This document shows, piece after piece, positions 26,165-35,461 of a stretch of DNA of 45,949 nt. The first letter of the stretch is position 1. Each line of letters opens with the position of its first letter. Made by a program: the position numbers and the translations under genes. Below the pieces are notes generated by a model. That model ran no database searches. It was not told the DNA's origin and worked only from the letters and a program-made list of their open reading frames with translations. The stretch is from assembly GCA_029287235.1 (NCBI GenBank), contig JARFRM010000244.1, forward strand, positions 1 through 45,949. The letters run 5' to 3'. Origin of the DNA: Thermoanaerobaculales bacterium (GTDB taxonomy: Bacteria; Acidobacteriota; Thermoanaerobaculia; Thermoanaerobaculales; Sulfomarinibacteraceae).

Positions 26165-27271
26165 TCATCCGCTCGCCTCTCCCACCTCAGCTGCCTGGGC
26201 AGCCTCCGCCTCTTCTTCTAGCTGAACGCGAGCTGCCGCGGCGCGGCCGTTGTCGAGCATGATGGCGATGGGTTTCGTGGTGTCGCTCGATTCGAGAATG
26301 ATCTTTATGATCATGGTCAGGGGCACCGACAGCAGCATTCCAACCGGTCCCAGGACCCAGCCCCAGAAAACCAACGAGAGAAAGACGACCAGGGTCGAGA
26401 GTCCGAGGGTCCGCCCCATCACGTTGGGCTCGAGGATGTTGCCGAAGCTGACGTTAACGACCAGGAATCCGAGACCCACCGCCAGGGCCGATCCCGGGCC
26501 GAGTTGAACGAGGGCCAGAAGAACCGCCGGGACCGCCGCGATGAGCGAACCGATCGTGGGGATGAAGTTGAGGAGGAAGGCGAGCAGACCCCAGACGAGG
26601 GCGAAGTCGAGGCCGATGATCGCGGTCCAAACGGCCACGAGGGCACCGGTCGCCAGGCTGATGATCGTCTTGACGGCGAGGTAACGCTGGATCTGGGTGG
26701 CGGCGTTCGAAAGCTGGAGGACGGCTTTGGAGTCGTCACCGAAAGCGACCCGGAGCTTGGTCGGAACCCAGACTCCCTCGAGAAGCATGAAGACCACGAT
26801 CAGAGAGATCATGAAGGCGTTGGACAGGAGGGAGGCCAAACCCTTGAGGCCGGTGCCGACCCAGCTCATGATCGATCCCGGGCTGATGACCTCCTGAATC
26901 TCGGTCTTGTCGATTTCAATGTTGAATCTCTCGAGGGAGCCGGGTATCGACTCCACGAGTCCGTCCATCCGAACCTGATACTGAGGGATTGCGGCGACGA
27001 AGAGGTTGACCGATCTGCCGAGCATGATACCGACCACGGTCAGCACTGCGAGCATGACCACGACCACCATGAGGATCGCCACCGCCGCCGGCACCCGCCT
27101 GCGCTGGAGCCAACTGACTCCGGGCGCTGCGATGATGGCGAGAAAAAGGGCAAGCATGAGCGGTATCACCAACGCCTGGGCGGCCCGCAGTCCCGCAATC
27201 ACCACCACCGATGCCGCCAAACTGATGAGGGTGACCGAAAGCCCGGTACGAAGAAGGCGTGGTTCAGTCAA
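26165..27271 (-). CDS. AI-2E family permease (TTG start)
   Basis: A 368-residue polytopic membrane protein of the AI-2 exporter superfamily. Hydrophobic segments lie at about residues 15-32, 34-52, 60-86, 150-172 and then in a C-terminal block from 205 to 330. The family-typical LNFIPTIGSLIAAVPAVLL and VLGPVGMLLSVPLTMIIKI segments are present. No ATG is available upstream of the first helix. A TTG at 27271 with GGGGA eight bases upstream is the only start that keeps the first membrane segment. The C-terminus is a charged Ala/Glu tail. Function is transport of an unknown solute. It lies 37 bases after the M1 peptidase gene. The paralogue at 14737-15867 has a clearly different sequence. Confidence 0.87.
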   Translation of the reverse strand: MTEPRLLRTGLSVTLISLAASVVVIAGLRAAQALVIPLMLALFLAIIAAPGVSWLQRRRVPAAVAILMVVVVMLAVLTVVGIMLGRSVNLFVAAIPQYQVRMDGLVESIPGSLERFNIEIDKTEIQEVISPGSIMSWVGTGLKGLASLLSNAFMISLIVVFMLLEGVWVPTKLRVAFGDDSKAVLQLSNAATQIQRYLAVKTIISLATGALVAVWTAIIGLDFALVWGLLAFLLNFIPTIGSLIAAVPAVLLALVQLGPGSALAVGLGFLVVNVSFGNILEPNVMGRTLGLSTLVVFLSLVFWGWVLGPVGMLLSVPLTMIIKIILESSDTTKPIAIMLDNGRAAAARVQLEEEAEAAQAAEVGEASG

Positions 27272-27308
27272 CGATCGATCCCCTTCCCATCCGACTGCTT
27301 CCGGCCGA

Positions 27309-29354
27309 TCACCATGTCTTCGGTGGAATCTCGGTTCCGTAGATGTACTTGTCGAACCATGGGTGGTAGTCCTTGCCGGTGAGCGCGTTGGCGAAGAGGA
27401 TCACATCTTCGGTGATCACCTTCAGCCCCGGTTTCTTGGCCGCCTGCTTGGTCATGAAATAGAGCATCTTCTTGAAGATTGGGTCACCCATGTCCTGCCG
27501 TAGCGCGTGCAGAACGTAGGGGCCCTTGCCGTACAACAGTTGGGTGTAGCACTCGGTGTGAACCGGGTCGCCGTTGAGCGCGGAAGCCCCGTAAACACTC
27601 GCGTACTCGCTGCACTCATTGACATCGATCTCCCATTCCCGCAGCTGGACCTTGGCCTTGGTCTTGTCCTTCGCTCCCTCGGACATGAAGAGGTACGAGA
27701 GGTACTCGGCAAAGGATTCCGACAGCCAGTTGTCGTAAGGCGTACCCCAACTGATGAGATTGCCGAACCACTGGTGGGCGATCTCATGGGCGTAGCGGCT
27801 GTTCTGACCCTTGGATGCGTAGCGCTTGATAATGTTCGAACGATCGTCGAGACCCGAGCTCGTGGGGCTGAGCCCCTCGGATGTGATCTCGACCAGCCCT
27901 GCCGGCGCCTGCCAGAAGAAGTGGCGATGGTACGGGATCTCGATGACCTCGAGTTCTCCGTAGGGAAATCGTTCCATCCCGTTGGAGTAGAAATCGAGAA
28001 CCGCGAGGCCATTTCGGATGAGGTTTTTGGCGCCGCGCTTCTTTGCGCTGGCGTAGGAGTAGATTCGAATGTCGAAGCCCCCGCTCTGTTCCCGGGTCAT
28101 GACAAAGTCGCCGACGATGACAAAGGGAAAGGAAATGGGTCTTTCCTCGAGCGATTCGACACAGTTCATGCCGTTCTCGGTCCACCGCCGAACGGTACGG
28201 CCGCACGCCATGGGGATGAAGGGCTCTTTGACCTTGACCACCGAGTGAAAGCTGGCGGCGGTGTCATAGATCTCGAGCTGCGGCAGGTACGACATGTTCC
28301 CGAGCACGAGGTAGGCGTCGCCGCTGAAGTTCTTCAGGAAACCACCCTCGGCCTCGACCCGCAGGTTCACCGAAGCTCCAGGCGGAAGGGCCTTCGGGAG
28401 CAGAATGAGCAGTTCGTCGTACTTGTGCGAGAACTCGAGCACCCGGTCCCCGCCGTCGGTCACGCGATTCACCGTGATGGGAAACTCCTGGTCGTTCCAG
28501 GGTCGGTACCGTTCGGAGCGTCCGTTCATCAGCGAGAATCTGACGAGCCGCACCGGTTCGACGCCCGCCTGGATGGTGGTGATGGTCTTCTCGTCGGCGA
28601 GCTCGTTGTCCAGCGAGACGAGTTCGAGATCGATGGCGGTCTGCAGCAGACGCGGAGTCGGCCGGGTTTTCAAATCGATTCCCGCCGGCTGTTGGACGAT
28701 GAGATCGAGGTAGTAGAAGCTGCCGCCGACGCCCGACCCTTTCTTCAACTCGCCATAGAGTTCCTGGCGTTGGTTGACCGGATCGAAGATGAAGATCGAA
28801 TCCTCGCTTCCGTTCCAGAGAATCGCGACGACAACCGGTTGACTCATGGAGTCGAGCACAAACGGGGCGAGCATGTGGTCGATCCCGGTGTATCGGGTCC
28901 TTCCCCATCGCTCCACCGAGCGGTCGACGATGTCGGCGAGTCGGGTGCTGGTGACGTTCTTGCCCTGAAAGAGGTCCGCGGGCACCTTGTTGGTGAAGAA
29001 GACGCCGCCTTCGAACTCCCGCTCGAAGACACCGTCGTTGACGGACTTTCCGCCGACCTCGTCACGGATGGTGGTGAGGTTGGCCTGGTGAAACGGCCCC
29101 GGGACGATGGAGATGGCCGCCTTGCCCTGACCCTTGAAGGCAAAACCGACCGAGCTCTCGGCCCCGAGCACACCCTCGACCTCACCGACGATGGAAAAGG
29201 CGGTGTTGCCGAAACGGAACTCGAAGTTCTCGACCTTCTGGGCATTGCCGGCCATGGTCGGATGCTCGAGACTCGCGAGTGCCGGCGCGAGCGTGCCGCC
29301 GAAACCGGTGGTCGCCGCCGCGAGGAGCATCACCAAGATGAAGTGGATTCGCAT
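27309..29354 (-). CDS. M1-family (gluzincin) metallopeptidase
   Basis: A 681-residue exported zinc peptidase with GGAGG eight bases before the ATG and a signal peptide (MRIHFILVMLLAAATTGFGG). The zinc site is HEIAHQW at residues 523-529 (His523, Glu524, His527) with the third ligand Glu546 in WLSESFAEY, an exact HEXXH-x18-E spacing. The N-terminal 350 residues form the beta-rich domain. In place of the GAMEN exopeptidase motif upstream of the zinc site, the sequence reads AGLVEIT, so a Glu is kept but the rest is changed and N-terminal specificity may be altered. It is 89 bases after the DUF5989-like gene and 37 bases before the permease gene, probably in the same run. Confidence 0.88.
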   Translation of the reverse strand: MRIHFILVMLLAAATTGFGGTLAPALASLEHPTMAGNAQKVENFEFRFGNTAFSIVGEVEGVLGAESSVGFAFKGQGKAAISIVPGPFHQANLTTIRDEVGGKSVNDGVFEREFEGGVFFTNKVPADLFQGKNVTSTRLADIVDRSVERWGRTRYTGIDHMLAPFVLDSMSQPVVVAILWNGSEDSIFIFDPVNQRQELYGELKKGSGVGGSFYYLDLIVQQPAGIDLKTRPTPRLLQTAIDLELVSLDNELADEKTITTIQAGVEPVRLVRFSLMNGRSERYRPWNDQEFPITVNRVTDGGDRVLEFSHKYDELLILLPKALPPGASVNLRVEAEGGFLKNFSGDAYLVLGNMSYLPQLEIYDTAASFHSVVKVKEPFIPMACGRTVRRWTENGMNCVESLEERPISFPFVIVGDFVMTREQSGGFDIRIYSYASAKKRGAKNLIRNGLAVLDFYSNGMERFPYGELEVIEIPYHRHFFWQAPAGLVEITSEGLSPTSSGLDDRSNIIKRYASKGQNSRYAHEIAHQWFGNLISWGTPYDNWLSESFAEYLSYLFMSEGAKDKTKAKVQLREWEIDVNECSEYASVYGASALNGDPVHTECYTQLLYGKGPYVLHALRQDMGDPIFKKMLYFMTKQAAKKPGLKVITEDVILFANALTGKDYHPWFDKYIYGTEIPPKTW

Positions 29355-29443
29355 ACTCGTCCTCCGTCGCCGAAAACGCCCATGGTCCCTTCGAGGCTAC
29401 CGGGTCCCGGCGAGACCTTCACATCAGAACGGATGAGAACCGA

Positions 29444-29647
29444 TCAGAAGAGTGTGTAGATGAAAGGCGCCGCGGCCGATCCGGACAGCACGATGAGCAG
29501 TGCGACCAGTAAGAGGACGACGATGATCGGGGTCAGCCACCACTTCTTGTTGTTGAGGAGAAAGTGGACGAACTCGGCGACAATCCCCTGCTGTGGGGCC
29601 TCGGCCTCCCGTTCGAACTCGGCCTTCGTCTTGTTGTCATCTGCCAT
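29444..29647 (-). CDS. DUF5989-like small membrane protein
   Basis: A 67-residue protein with a charged N-terminus and one transmembrane helix at about residues 37-60 (WWLTPIIVVLLLVALLIVLS). The segment VAEFVHFLLNNKKWWLTPIIVVLLL is typical of the small DUF5989 proteins encoded next to SxtJ-like proteins and carbamoyltransferases. GAGG lies six bases before the ATG, inside the eight-base gap after the SxtJ-like gene. The tight spacing shows translational coupling to that gene. Function is unknown; membrane anchoring of the neighbouring enzyme is a guess. Confidence 0.85.
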   Translation of the reverse strand: MADDNKTKAEFEREAEAPQQGIVAEFVHFLLNNKKWWLTPIIVVLLLVALLIVLSGSAAAPFIYTLF

Positions 29648-29655
29648 GATCCACC

Positions 29656-30075
29656 TCAGAACTGACGAAAGTACGATTCAGGGCCACGGGTGCCCGAATC
29701 TCGTTCGACCCACGTGCTCTCGCCGGACACGTCTCTCCGCCGATTCATCGGATCATACCCGACCACACGCATGGCCAGTCCGATTGGGGTCATTACCAGA
29801 TAGTAGACCAGCGCCAGCACGACGTGCGAGACCACGAAACCGATGGGCCAGGCCGCGTAGGACATCCCGAGGAAGACGAGGCGCATGAATGAAGGCAGCA
29901 ACCAACCGATCACGGGCACCACAACCGCGGCCACCCACAGACCGGTCGCCGTCTTCGGCATATCGAACTTGAACCAGGCCACCGCGCCGAAGAAGGTCAT
30001 GAATCCAAGCCAGATCAGACCGAACTGATTGAGCTGTTTCCGGGTCGGGTGGCGGTTGATGCGGACAATGCCCAT
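29656..30075 (-). CDS. SxtJ-like membrane protein
   Basis: A 139-residue protein with about three or four hydrophobic segments (residues 15-36, 45-60, 65-80 and 83-105) between a basic N-terminus (IVRINRHPTRKQLNQFG) and a polar C-terminal tail. The opening and the ordering of helices are those of SxtJ-family proteins, known from the saxitoxin cluster but widespread beside carbamoyltransferases. The start at 30075 is chosen for GGGAGGG just upstream and follows the carbamoyltransferase stop by 11 bases. An accessory role to that enzyme is inferred from constant co-occurrence, not shown. Confidence 0.85.
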   Translation of the reverse strand: MGIVRINRHPTRKQLNQFGLIWLGFMTFFGAVAWFKFDMPKTATGLWVAAVVVPVIGWLLPSFMRLVFLGMSYAAWPIGFVVSHVVLALVYYLVMTPIGLAMRVVGYDPMNRRRDVSGESTWVERDSGTRGPESYFRQF

Positions 30076-30086
30076 CTTCCCTCCCT

Positions 30087-31916
30087 TCAATCCAGCTCAA
30101 AACGAGAGAGATAGCTCTCCCGGTCGATCTCGCTCTTCGGCTGGTCGGTCTTGAGAAGAACGAAGTTTTCCAACACCAGAACATCCATATCGGTGCCCAT
30201 GAAGCAGTTGAAGGCATCCTCAGGAGTGCAGACAATCGGCTCGCCGCGGACGTTGAACGATGTGTTGATGAGCACCGGGCACCCGGTTCGCTTGTGGAAG
30301 CGAGTCATCAGTCGATGGAGCCGCGGGTGCCTCTCGGCATCAACGGTCTGGACCCGCGCCGAGTAGTCGACATGAGTCACCGCCGGGATCCGCGACCGCA
30401 CGACCTTGAGCTTGTCGAGTCCGACCGCGCCGTCATCCTCCACCGGCAGTCGCTGCTCGGCGGCGACCGGCGACACGATCAGCATGTAGGGGCTTTCCGC
30501 CCCTCCGGCCATGTCGAAGTAGTCGCCCGCCTCCTCGGCGAGAACGATCGGAGCGAAGGGTCGGAAGGACTCCCGGAACTTGATCTTGAGGTTCATCACC
30601 GACTGCATCGAACGACTGCGGGCATCGCCGATGATGGAGCGACAGCCCAGGGCACGCGGACCGAACTCCATCCGCCCCTGAAAGAGTCCCACCACCTTTT
30701 CATCCTCGATGAGATCCACCAAATGCTCATCAATCTCGTCCGGCTCCGTGAAGCGGTGATAGACGGCGCCACGGTCGTCGAGGAATGATTGAATTTCGTC
30801 GTCCTCGTAGCGCGGGCCGAGGAGCGATCCCCCCTGCCCGTCGGGCCGGCCCGCTTGACGGTCCTCCCCGAGGAGTTGGTACCAGATGAAGAGAGCCACC
30901 CCGAGGGCCCCACCCGCGTCTCCGGCCGCTGGTTGAATCCACACCCGTTTGAACGGTCCCTCGCGGATGATGCGGCCGTTGCCGACGCAGTTGAGCGCCA
31001 CGCCACCGGCAAGACAGAGGTTGCTCTTCCCGGTGACCTCGTGGACGTGACGGACCATTCGCAGCAGGATCTCCTCGGTCACCTTCTGAATCGAGGCGGC
31101 GAGGTCCATTTCCCGCTGGGTGACCGGTGACTCGGGTTGCCTCGGGGGACCACCAAACAGCCGGTCGAAGGCCTTCGAGGTCATGGTCAGGCCCTGGCAG
31201 TAGTCGAAAAAGTCCAGATTCAGACGAAAGGAACCGTCGTCGTGAAGCTCGATGAGCTTGTCGAGTATCAGCTCTGCGTATCGGGGCTCACCATAGGGCG
31301 CGAGACCCATGAGCTTGTACTCGCCGGAGTTCACCTTGAAACCGGTGAAATAGGTCAGCGCGGAATAGAGCAGGCCGAGGCTGTGGGGAAAGCGCAGCTC
31401 GTGGCTGAGCTCGATGTGCTTCCCACGCCCGACCCCGAAGCTCGCGGTGGCCCACTCACCCACCCCATCGAGGGTCATGATGGCCGCCTCCTCGAAGGGC
31501 GACGGGTAGAAGGCCGAGGCGGCGTGGGCCTCGTGGTGCTCCGTAAAGACGATCCGCTTCCGGTAACCACCCTCCAGATCCCGACGAATCTCCCGCGGCA
31601 GGTGAAGCTTCTGGTTGAGCCACAGCGGCATCGCTTTGAGGAAGGAACGGAAGCCCACCGGTGCAAATGCAAGATAGGTTTCGAGCAGCCGTTCGAACTT
31701 CAGAAAAGGTTTGTCGTAGAAGCCGACATAGTCCAGATCCTCGGCCGACAACCCCGCTTCGTCGAGGCAGTAGGAAATGGCCCGGGATGGAAACCCGTGG
31801 TCGTGCTTGATTCTGCTAAAACGCTCTTCCTGCGCCGCCGCCAAAATCCGGCCGTCGACGATCAACACCGCGGCCGAGTCGTGGTAGTAGGCTGAGATTC
31901 CGAGGATCGCCGTCAT
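30087..31916 (-). CDS. carbamoyltransferase, NodU/CmcH/TobZ family
   Basis: A 609-residue enzyme that transfers a carbamoyl group from carbamoyl phosphate, through carbamoyl-adenylate, to a hydroxyl of a sugar or other metabolite. The N-terminal YrdC-fold relative opens with ILGISAYYHDSAAVLI. The Kae1-like part carries the metal-binding cluster HHEAHAASAFYPSPF and the LDGVGEWA loop. The C-terminal domain has GRMEFGPRALGCRSIIGDAR and NTSFNVRGEPIVCTPEDA, both hallmarks of the family. The start at 31916 follows GAGGG and lies five bases after the mutase stop. The substrate is unknown; the adjacent hexose mutase suggests a sugar or surface glycan, while homologues act on antibiotics and Nod factors. 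Confidence 0.93.
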   Translation of the reverse strand: MTAILGISAYYHDSAAVLIVDGRILAAAQEERFSRIKHDHGFPSRAISYCLDEAGLSAEDLDYVGFYDKPFLKFERLLETYLAFAPVGFRSFLKAMPLWLNQKLHLPREIRRDLEGGYRKRIVFTEHHEAHAASAFYPSPFEEAAIMTLDGVGEWATASFGVGRGKHIELSHELRFPHSLGLLYSALTYFTGFKVNSGEYKLMGLAPYGEPRYAELILDKLIELHDDGSFRLNLDFFDYCQGLTMTSKAFDRLFGGPPRQPESPVTQREMDLAASIQKVTEEILLRMVRHVHEVTGKSNLCLAGGVALNCVGNGRIIREGPFKRVWIQPAAGDAGGALGVALFIWYQLLGEDRQAGRPDGQGGSLLGPRYEDDEIQSFLDDRGAVYHRFTEPDEIDEHLVDLIEDEKVVGLFQGRMEFGPRALGCRSIIGDARSRSMQSVMNLKIKFRESFRPFAPIVLAEEAGDYFDMAGGAESPYMLIVSPVAAEQRLPVEDDGAVGLDKLKVVRSRIPAVTHVDYSARVQTVDAERHPRLHRLMTRFHKRTGCPVLINTSFNVRGEPIVCTPEDAFNCFMGTDMDVLVLENFVLLKTDQPKSEIDRESYLSRFELD

Positions 31917-31921
31917 CGCCC

Positions 31922-33277
31922 TCAAACCTCCGGCGTGCCGAGTATGCCGAGGAGGAGGTCGCGTTTTTCGTCCATCAGTTTCCGGGACCGGGCTTCGAGA
32001 ACGAGCCGCAGATACGGCTCTGTGTTCGATGGCCGAACGTTGAACCACCAGTCCTCGAACTGGACCGTCACCCCGTCGAGGTAGTCGATCTCGCCGTCCG
32101 AGAAGATCTCGGCGAGCTGCCGGATCATCCCCTCCTTATCCTCGACCTTGAAGTTGATCTCACCGGTGGCAAAGTAGCGCTTGAGCGGTGCGACCAGCTC
32201 CGAAAGGGGCTTGCCCGTCTCGCGCAGGTAGTTGAGAACCTCGATGACGGTGCCGATGGAGGAATCGGCGGTGTAGTTTCGGCGGTAGTAGAAATGTCCG
32301 GCGAGCTCTCCGCCGAACGGTGAGTCGTGCTCGCGCATTGTGGCCTTGATGAAGGAGTGCCCGACCCGCTCACGGATCGCCCTTCCGCCCGCCTCTTCGA
32401 TGGCCTCCTTGGTCGACCACGAGGATCTCAGGTCATAGACGATGACGGCGCCGGGCTCATCGGCGAGAAAGCGAGGCGCGAGCAGGCCGGTGATGATGTC
32501 GGCCGAAATGGCGTTGCCCTTCTCGTCGATGATGATGGCTCGATCGGCGTCGCCGTCAAAGGCCACGCCGAAGTCGCAGTCGTTTTCCTTGACGGCCCGT
32601 TCGACATCAACCAGGTTCTCCGCTTTGAGAGGGTTGGCCTCGTGGTTGGGAAAGGTTCCGTCGAGCTCGAAATAGAGCGGGGTCACCTCGAGATTGAGGT
32701 GCTCGAGGATCGGGCGGTAGAGGGTCCCCATCCCGTTGGCGGCATCGGCGGCCAGTTTGAGCCTCGGTTCGGTGCCGACGAGCTCACCGAGGATGTGCTC
32801 GGTGTACTCGGCGAAGACATCGCGGATCTCCTCACCGGCTTCGGGCTCGAGATCGGTGGCGACATCGGCCGACAGAACGAGTTGCTCCAGCCGGTCGATC
32901 CCGGTTTCGTACGACACCGGGATGGCGTCGCGACGCGACATCTTGAAACCGTTGTAGACTGCCGGGTTGTGACTGGCCGTAATCTGGATCCCGCCGGATG
33001 CGGCCAAGAAACCGGTGGCGAAATAATTCTGCGGTGTGTCGGCGATTCCGATATCGATCACGGCAACCCCGCGAGCCCGCAGACCGTTCTTGACGGCCAG
33101 CGCCATTGGAACCGAATGCGAACGCATGTCACGGGAAACCACCACGACCGGACCCAGCGCGAGGTCGTCCTCATCGAGGAGGTCCTTGAAGTAGTAGCCC
33201 ACGTAGAACGCCGTGGTCTCGTCGAGTTGGTCGGGATAGGTGCCCCGAATGTCGTAGGCCTTGAAGATTCCTGCCAT
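31922..33277 (-). CDS. phosphomannomutase / phosphoglucomutase
   Basis: A 451-residue alpha-D-phosphohexomutase interconverting hexose 6- and 1-phosphates, the entry to nucleotide-sugar synthesis. It starts with the family signature FKAYDIRG. The phosphoserine loop is TASHNP with Ser102, the magnesium loop is FDGDADRAI near 245, the sugar-binding loop is GELAGHFYY, and the phosphate-binding loop is RPSNTEPYLRL near the C-terminus. The order and length match the ManB/AlgC group. GGGGGAC precedes the ATG at 33277. It lies 20 bases after the S9 peptidase and five bases before the carbamoyltransferase, so all are probably co-transcribed. Mannose versus glucose preference cannot be told from the sequence. 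Confidence 0.92.
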   Translation of the reverse strand: MAGIFKAYDIRGTYPDQLDETTAFYVGYYFKDLLDEDDLALGPVVVVSRDMRSHSVPMALAVKNGLRARGVAVIDIGIADTPQNYFATGFLAASGGIQITASHNPAVYNGFKMSRRDAIPVSYETGIDRLEQLVLSADVATDLEPEAGEEIRDVFAEYTEHILGELVGTEPRLKLAADAANGMGTLYRPILEHLNLEVTPLYFELDGTFPNHEANPLKAENLVDVERAVKENDCDFGVAFDGDADRAIIIDEKGNAISADIITGLLAPRFLADEPGAVIVYDLRSSWSTKEAIEEAGGRAIRERVGHSFIKATMREHDSPFGGELAGHFYYRRNYTADSSIGTVIEVLNYLRETGKPLSELVAPLKRYFATGEINFKVEDKEGMIRQLAEIFSDGEIDYLDGVTVQFEDWWFNVRPSNTEPYLRLVLEARSRKLMDEKRDLLLGILGTPEV

Positions 33278-33297
33278 GGTTGTTGTCCCCCGGAAGA

Positions 33298-35448
33298 TCA
33301 ATCAGCGGTCGCGCGAGGGCCAAGCCTACCATTTTCGGCGGGTGGATCGACGAACACCTGGTTTCTCAAGAACCGCTCCACATCCCACGGCGGCGCTCCA
33401 CCTCCGAGCCACTGATGGAACCAGTCGAGGTGAGCGAGATAGTAGAAGGCCATTTCGTACCATCCCGGCCAGTGACCGGCATCGGGGAAGACCACGAGTC
33501 GTGACGGCACCTTTCGAAGCTGGAGATCGGTGAAAAACTGGAGACTCTGGGTGTAGGGAACACGGAAATCGCGCTCTCCGGTGAGGACGAGGGTCGGGGT
33601 CTTGAACCCGTCGGTGTACTTGGAAGGTGAGAATCGGACATAGGCCTCCTCCTCCCAGGGCAGCCCACAGAAATCGGCGGCCGGAAACCACTGCTCCTCG
33701 GTGGCGGAGTAGAAGGATCTGAGGTCATAAAGACCCATCATCGAGGCCAGCGCCTGAAACCGGTCGGTGTGGCCGGCGAACCACATCATCATGTAGCCGC
33801 CCCACGACCAACCCATGGCGCCCATCCTCTTCTCGTCGACATAGGGAAGATCGGCCAGGGCGTCGGTGACCCTCATGAGATCGTGATAGACCCGGCCGCC
33901 GTAGTCGCAGGAGATGGCGTCCACATAGTCTTGACCGAAGCCGGCCGATCCGGTGGGGTTGGGAAACGCCACGATGTACCCCTTGCCGGGATAGACCTGC
34001 CAATCGCCCCGGTAGCGGTCCTTCCATGGTGCCTGGGGCCCGCCGTGCACGTTGAGGATCAAGGGATACCGAGTGCCGGGGTCAAAGGCGTGCGGCTTCA
34101 CCAGATAGACCTGGATCCGATGGCCGCCCTCACCCTCCACCCAGATCACCTCGGCATTGCGGATGTCGACCTCGTCGTTCAGCACCTCGTTGAAGAAGGT
34201 CAACTGTTCGGCCGCGCCACCGCTGATCGAAACGCGGTGGAGTTCGGGGGGAGCGCCGACCTTGGATCGGTTGTAGATGATGGATTTGCCGTCGGCGACC
34301 AGGCCCCATCCCGCAATGGCGCCGTCATCGTGGAGGCGGTCGATCCTGCCGCTCTTCCGATCGATTCGATACAACGGGTTGGTGCCACCCACCGCTGCCT
34401 GGAAGAAGATATCGTCGGAGTCTCTCCCCCAGCTGAGGTTCTCCACCCAGTTGTCGAAGGACGAGCGATCGGTCAGATACTCGGTGCTCCTCTTCTCACG
34501 ATCGTAGACGGAGAGCCGGAAGAGATCGGACTCTCGACCCGGCTTCTCCTGACTGAGAAAGGCGATGAACCGTCCGTCGGGTGAGTAGTGCGGATCGCCG
34601 TCGAATCCCGGATTGTCGACCGTGATGTTCACCGCCGAATGCCCCGGCGCTCCTTCGAGGTGCACCGGCATGAGCCAGAGATCGCTGTTGGTGGAGGTGG
34701 CGGCGACCGGGTCGCGGTTGGAGACGATGCAGAGCTCACGGCCGTCGGGTGAAAAGGCGTATCCCCCTCCACCACCCACCGAGAAGGTCGGGCTGTCCCA
34801 CTGACCCGGGGTGAGATCGCTCACCGCAGCCCCGGTCTCGGAATCGACCAGCAAGACGTGTTGGTATCGACCCTCTCGCCAGCTTGTCCAGTGGCGATAC
34901 AGCAGCTCGTCGGTCATGTAGACGGCAAGGGGCCCGGCGGCGACGGAATCCCGGATAGTGGTGTTGCAGTCAGCCTCGGCTCCGCACTCGGGATAGACCT
35001 CGGCGGTGACGGCGAAATATCTACCGTCGGGCGACCACACCGGGTCCGAAAGACCACCGGGGAAAACGGTGAGTCGGCGCGCCTCGCCACCGTCCATGGG
35101 CAAGAGGTAGATCTGACTGCCGTGATCGTCGCGACTGGAGAGAAACGCCAGGATCGAACCGTCCGGCGAGAACACCGGAGACGAGTCGTGGTGGCGGCCG
35201 CGGGTCAGCTGGCGAAGACCACCACCGTCGGCAGCCATGGCCCAGAGTTCGGTCCAGCTGGTGCCGCTCTCGAGCTCGTACCGCTTGACAGCGAAGACCA
35301 CGAGTGTTCCGTCGGGGTTGATGACCGGCGAACCGACGAACGCGGTCCGGTAGTAGTCCGCGATCTCGAAGGCGCGCTTGTCTTGAGCCGCGATGTCCAG
35401 TGCGAGCGCCAGAATCAGAACCAGAACGCAGGTGGTGGTACGGGACAT
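33298..35448 (-). CDS. secreted S9-family prolyl oligopeptidase-like peptidase
   Basis: A 716-residue serine peptidase. The start at 35448 has GGAGG six bases upstream and gives a signal peptide (MSRTTTCVLVLILALALDIA, cleavage near AAQ-D). Residues about 40-430 form a TolB/PD40-type beta-propeller with repeated D-G-x-x-L/I-A/V-F-x-S/V units (FSPDGSILAFLSSRDD, YSPDGRFIAFLSQE). The alpha/beta-hydrolase domain carries the complete triad: Ser548 in GWSWGGYM, Asp627 in GERDFRVPY and His659 in DAGHWPGW, with HGGPQAPW forming the oxyanion-side loop. Such enzymes cleave short peptides after proline or alanine. It is the first gene of the minus-strand run leading into the mutase and carbamoyltransferase. 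Confidence 0.92.
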   Translation of the reverse strand: MSRTTTCVLVLILALALDIAAQDKRAFEIADYYRTAFVGSPVINPDGTLVVFAVKRYELESGTSWTELWAMAADGGGLRQLTRGRHHDSSPVFSPDGSILAFLSSRDDHGSQIYLLPMDGGEARRLTVFPGGLSDPVWSPDGRYFAVTAEVYPECGAEADCNTTIRDSVAAGPLAVYMTDELLYRHWTSWREGRYQHVLLVDSETGAAVSDLTPGQWDSPTFSVGGGGGYAFSPDGRELCIVSNRDPVAATSTNSDLWLMPVHLEGAPGHSAVNITVDNPGFDGDPHYSPDGRFIAFLSQEKPGRESDLFRLSVYDREKRSTEYLTDRSSFDNWVENLSWGRDSDDIFFQAAVGGTNPLYRIDRKSGRIDRLHDDGAIAGWGLVADGKSIIYNRSKVGAPPELHRVSISGGAAEQLTFFNEVLNDEVDIRNAEVIWVEGEGGHRIQVYLVKPHAFDPGTRYPLILNVHGGPQAPWKDRYRGDWQVYPGKGYIVAFPNPTGSAGFGQDYVDAISCDYGGRVYHDLMRVTDALADLPYVDEKRMGAMGWSWGGYMMMWFAGHTDRFQALASMMGLYDLRSFYSATEEQWFPAADFCGLPWEEEAYVRFSPSKYTDGFKTPTLVLTGERDFRVPYTQSLQFFTDLQLRKVPSRLVVFPDAGHWPGWYEMAFYYLAHLDWFHQWLGGGAPPWDVERFLRNQVFVDPPAENGRLGPRATAD

Positions 35449-35461
35449 GATTGCCTCCAGC

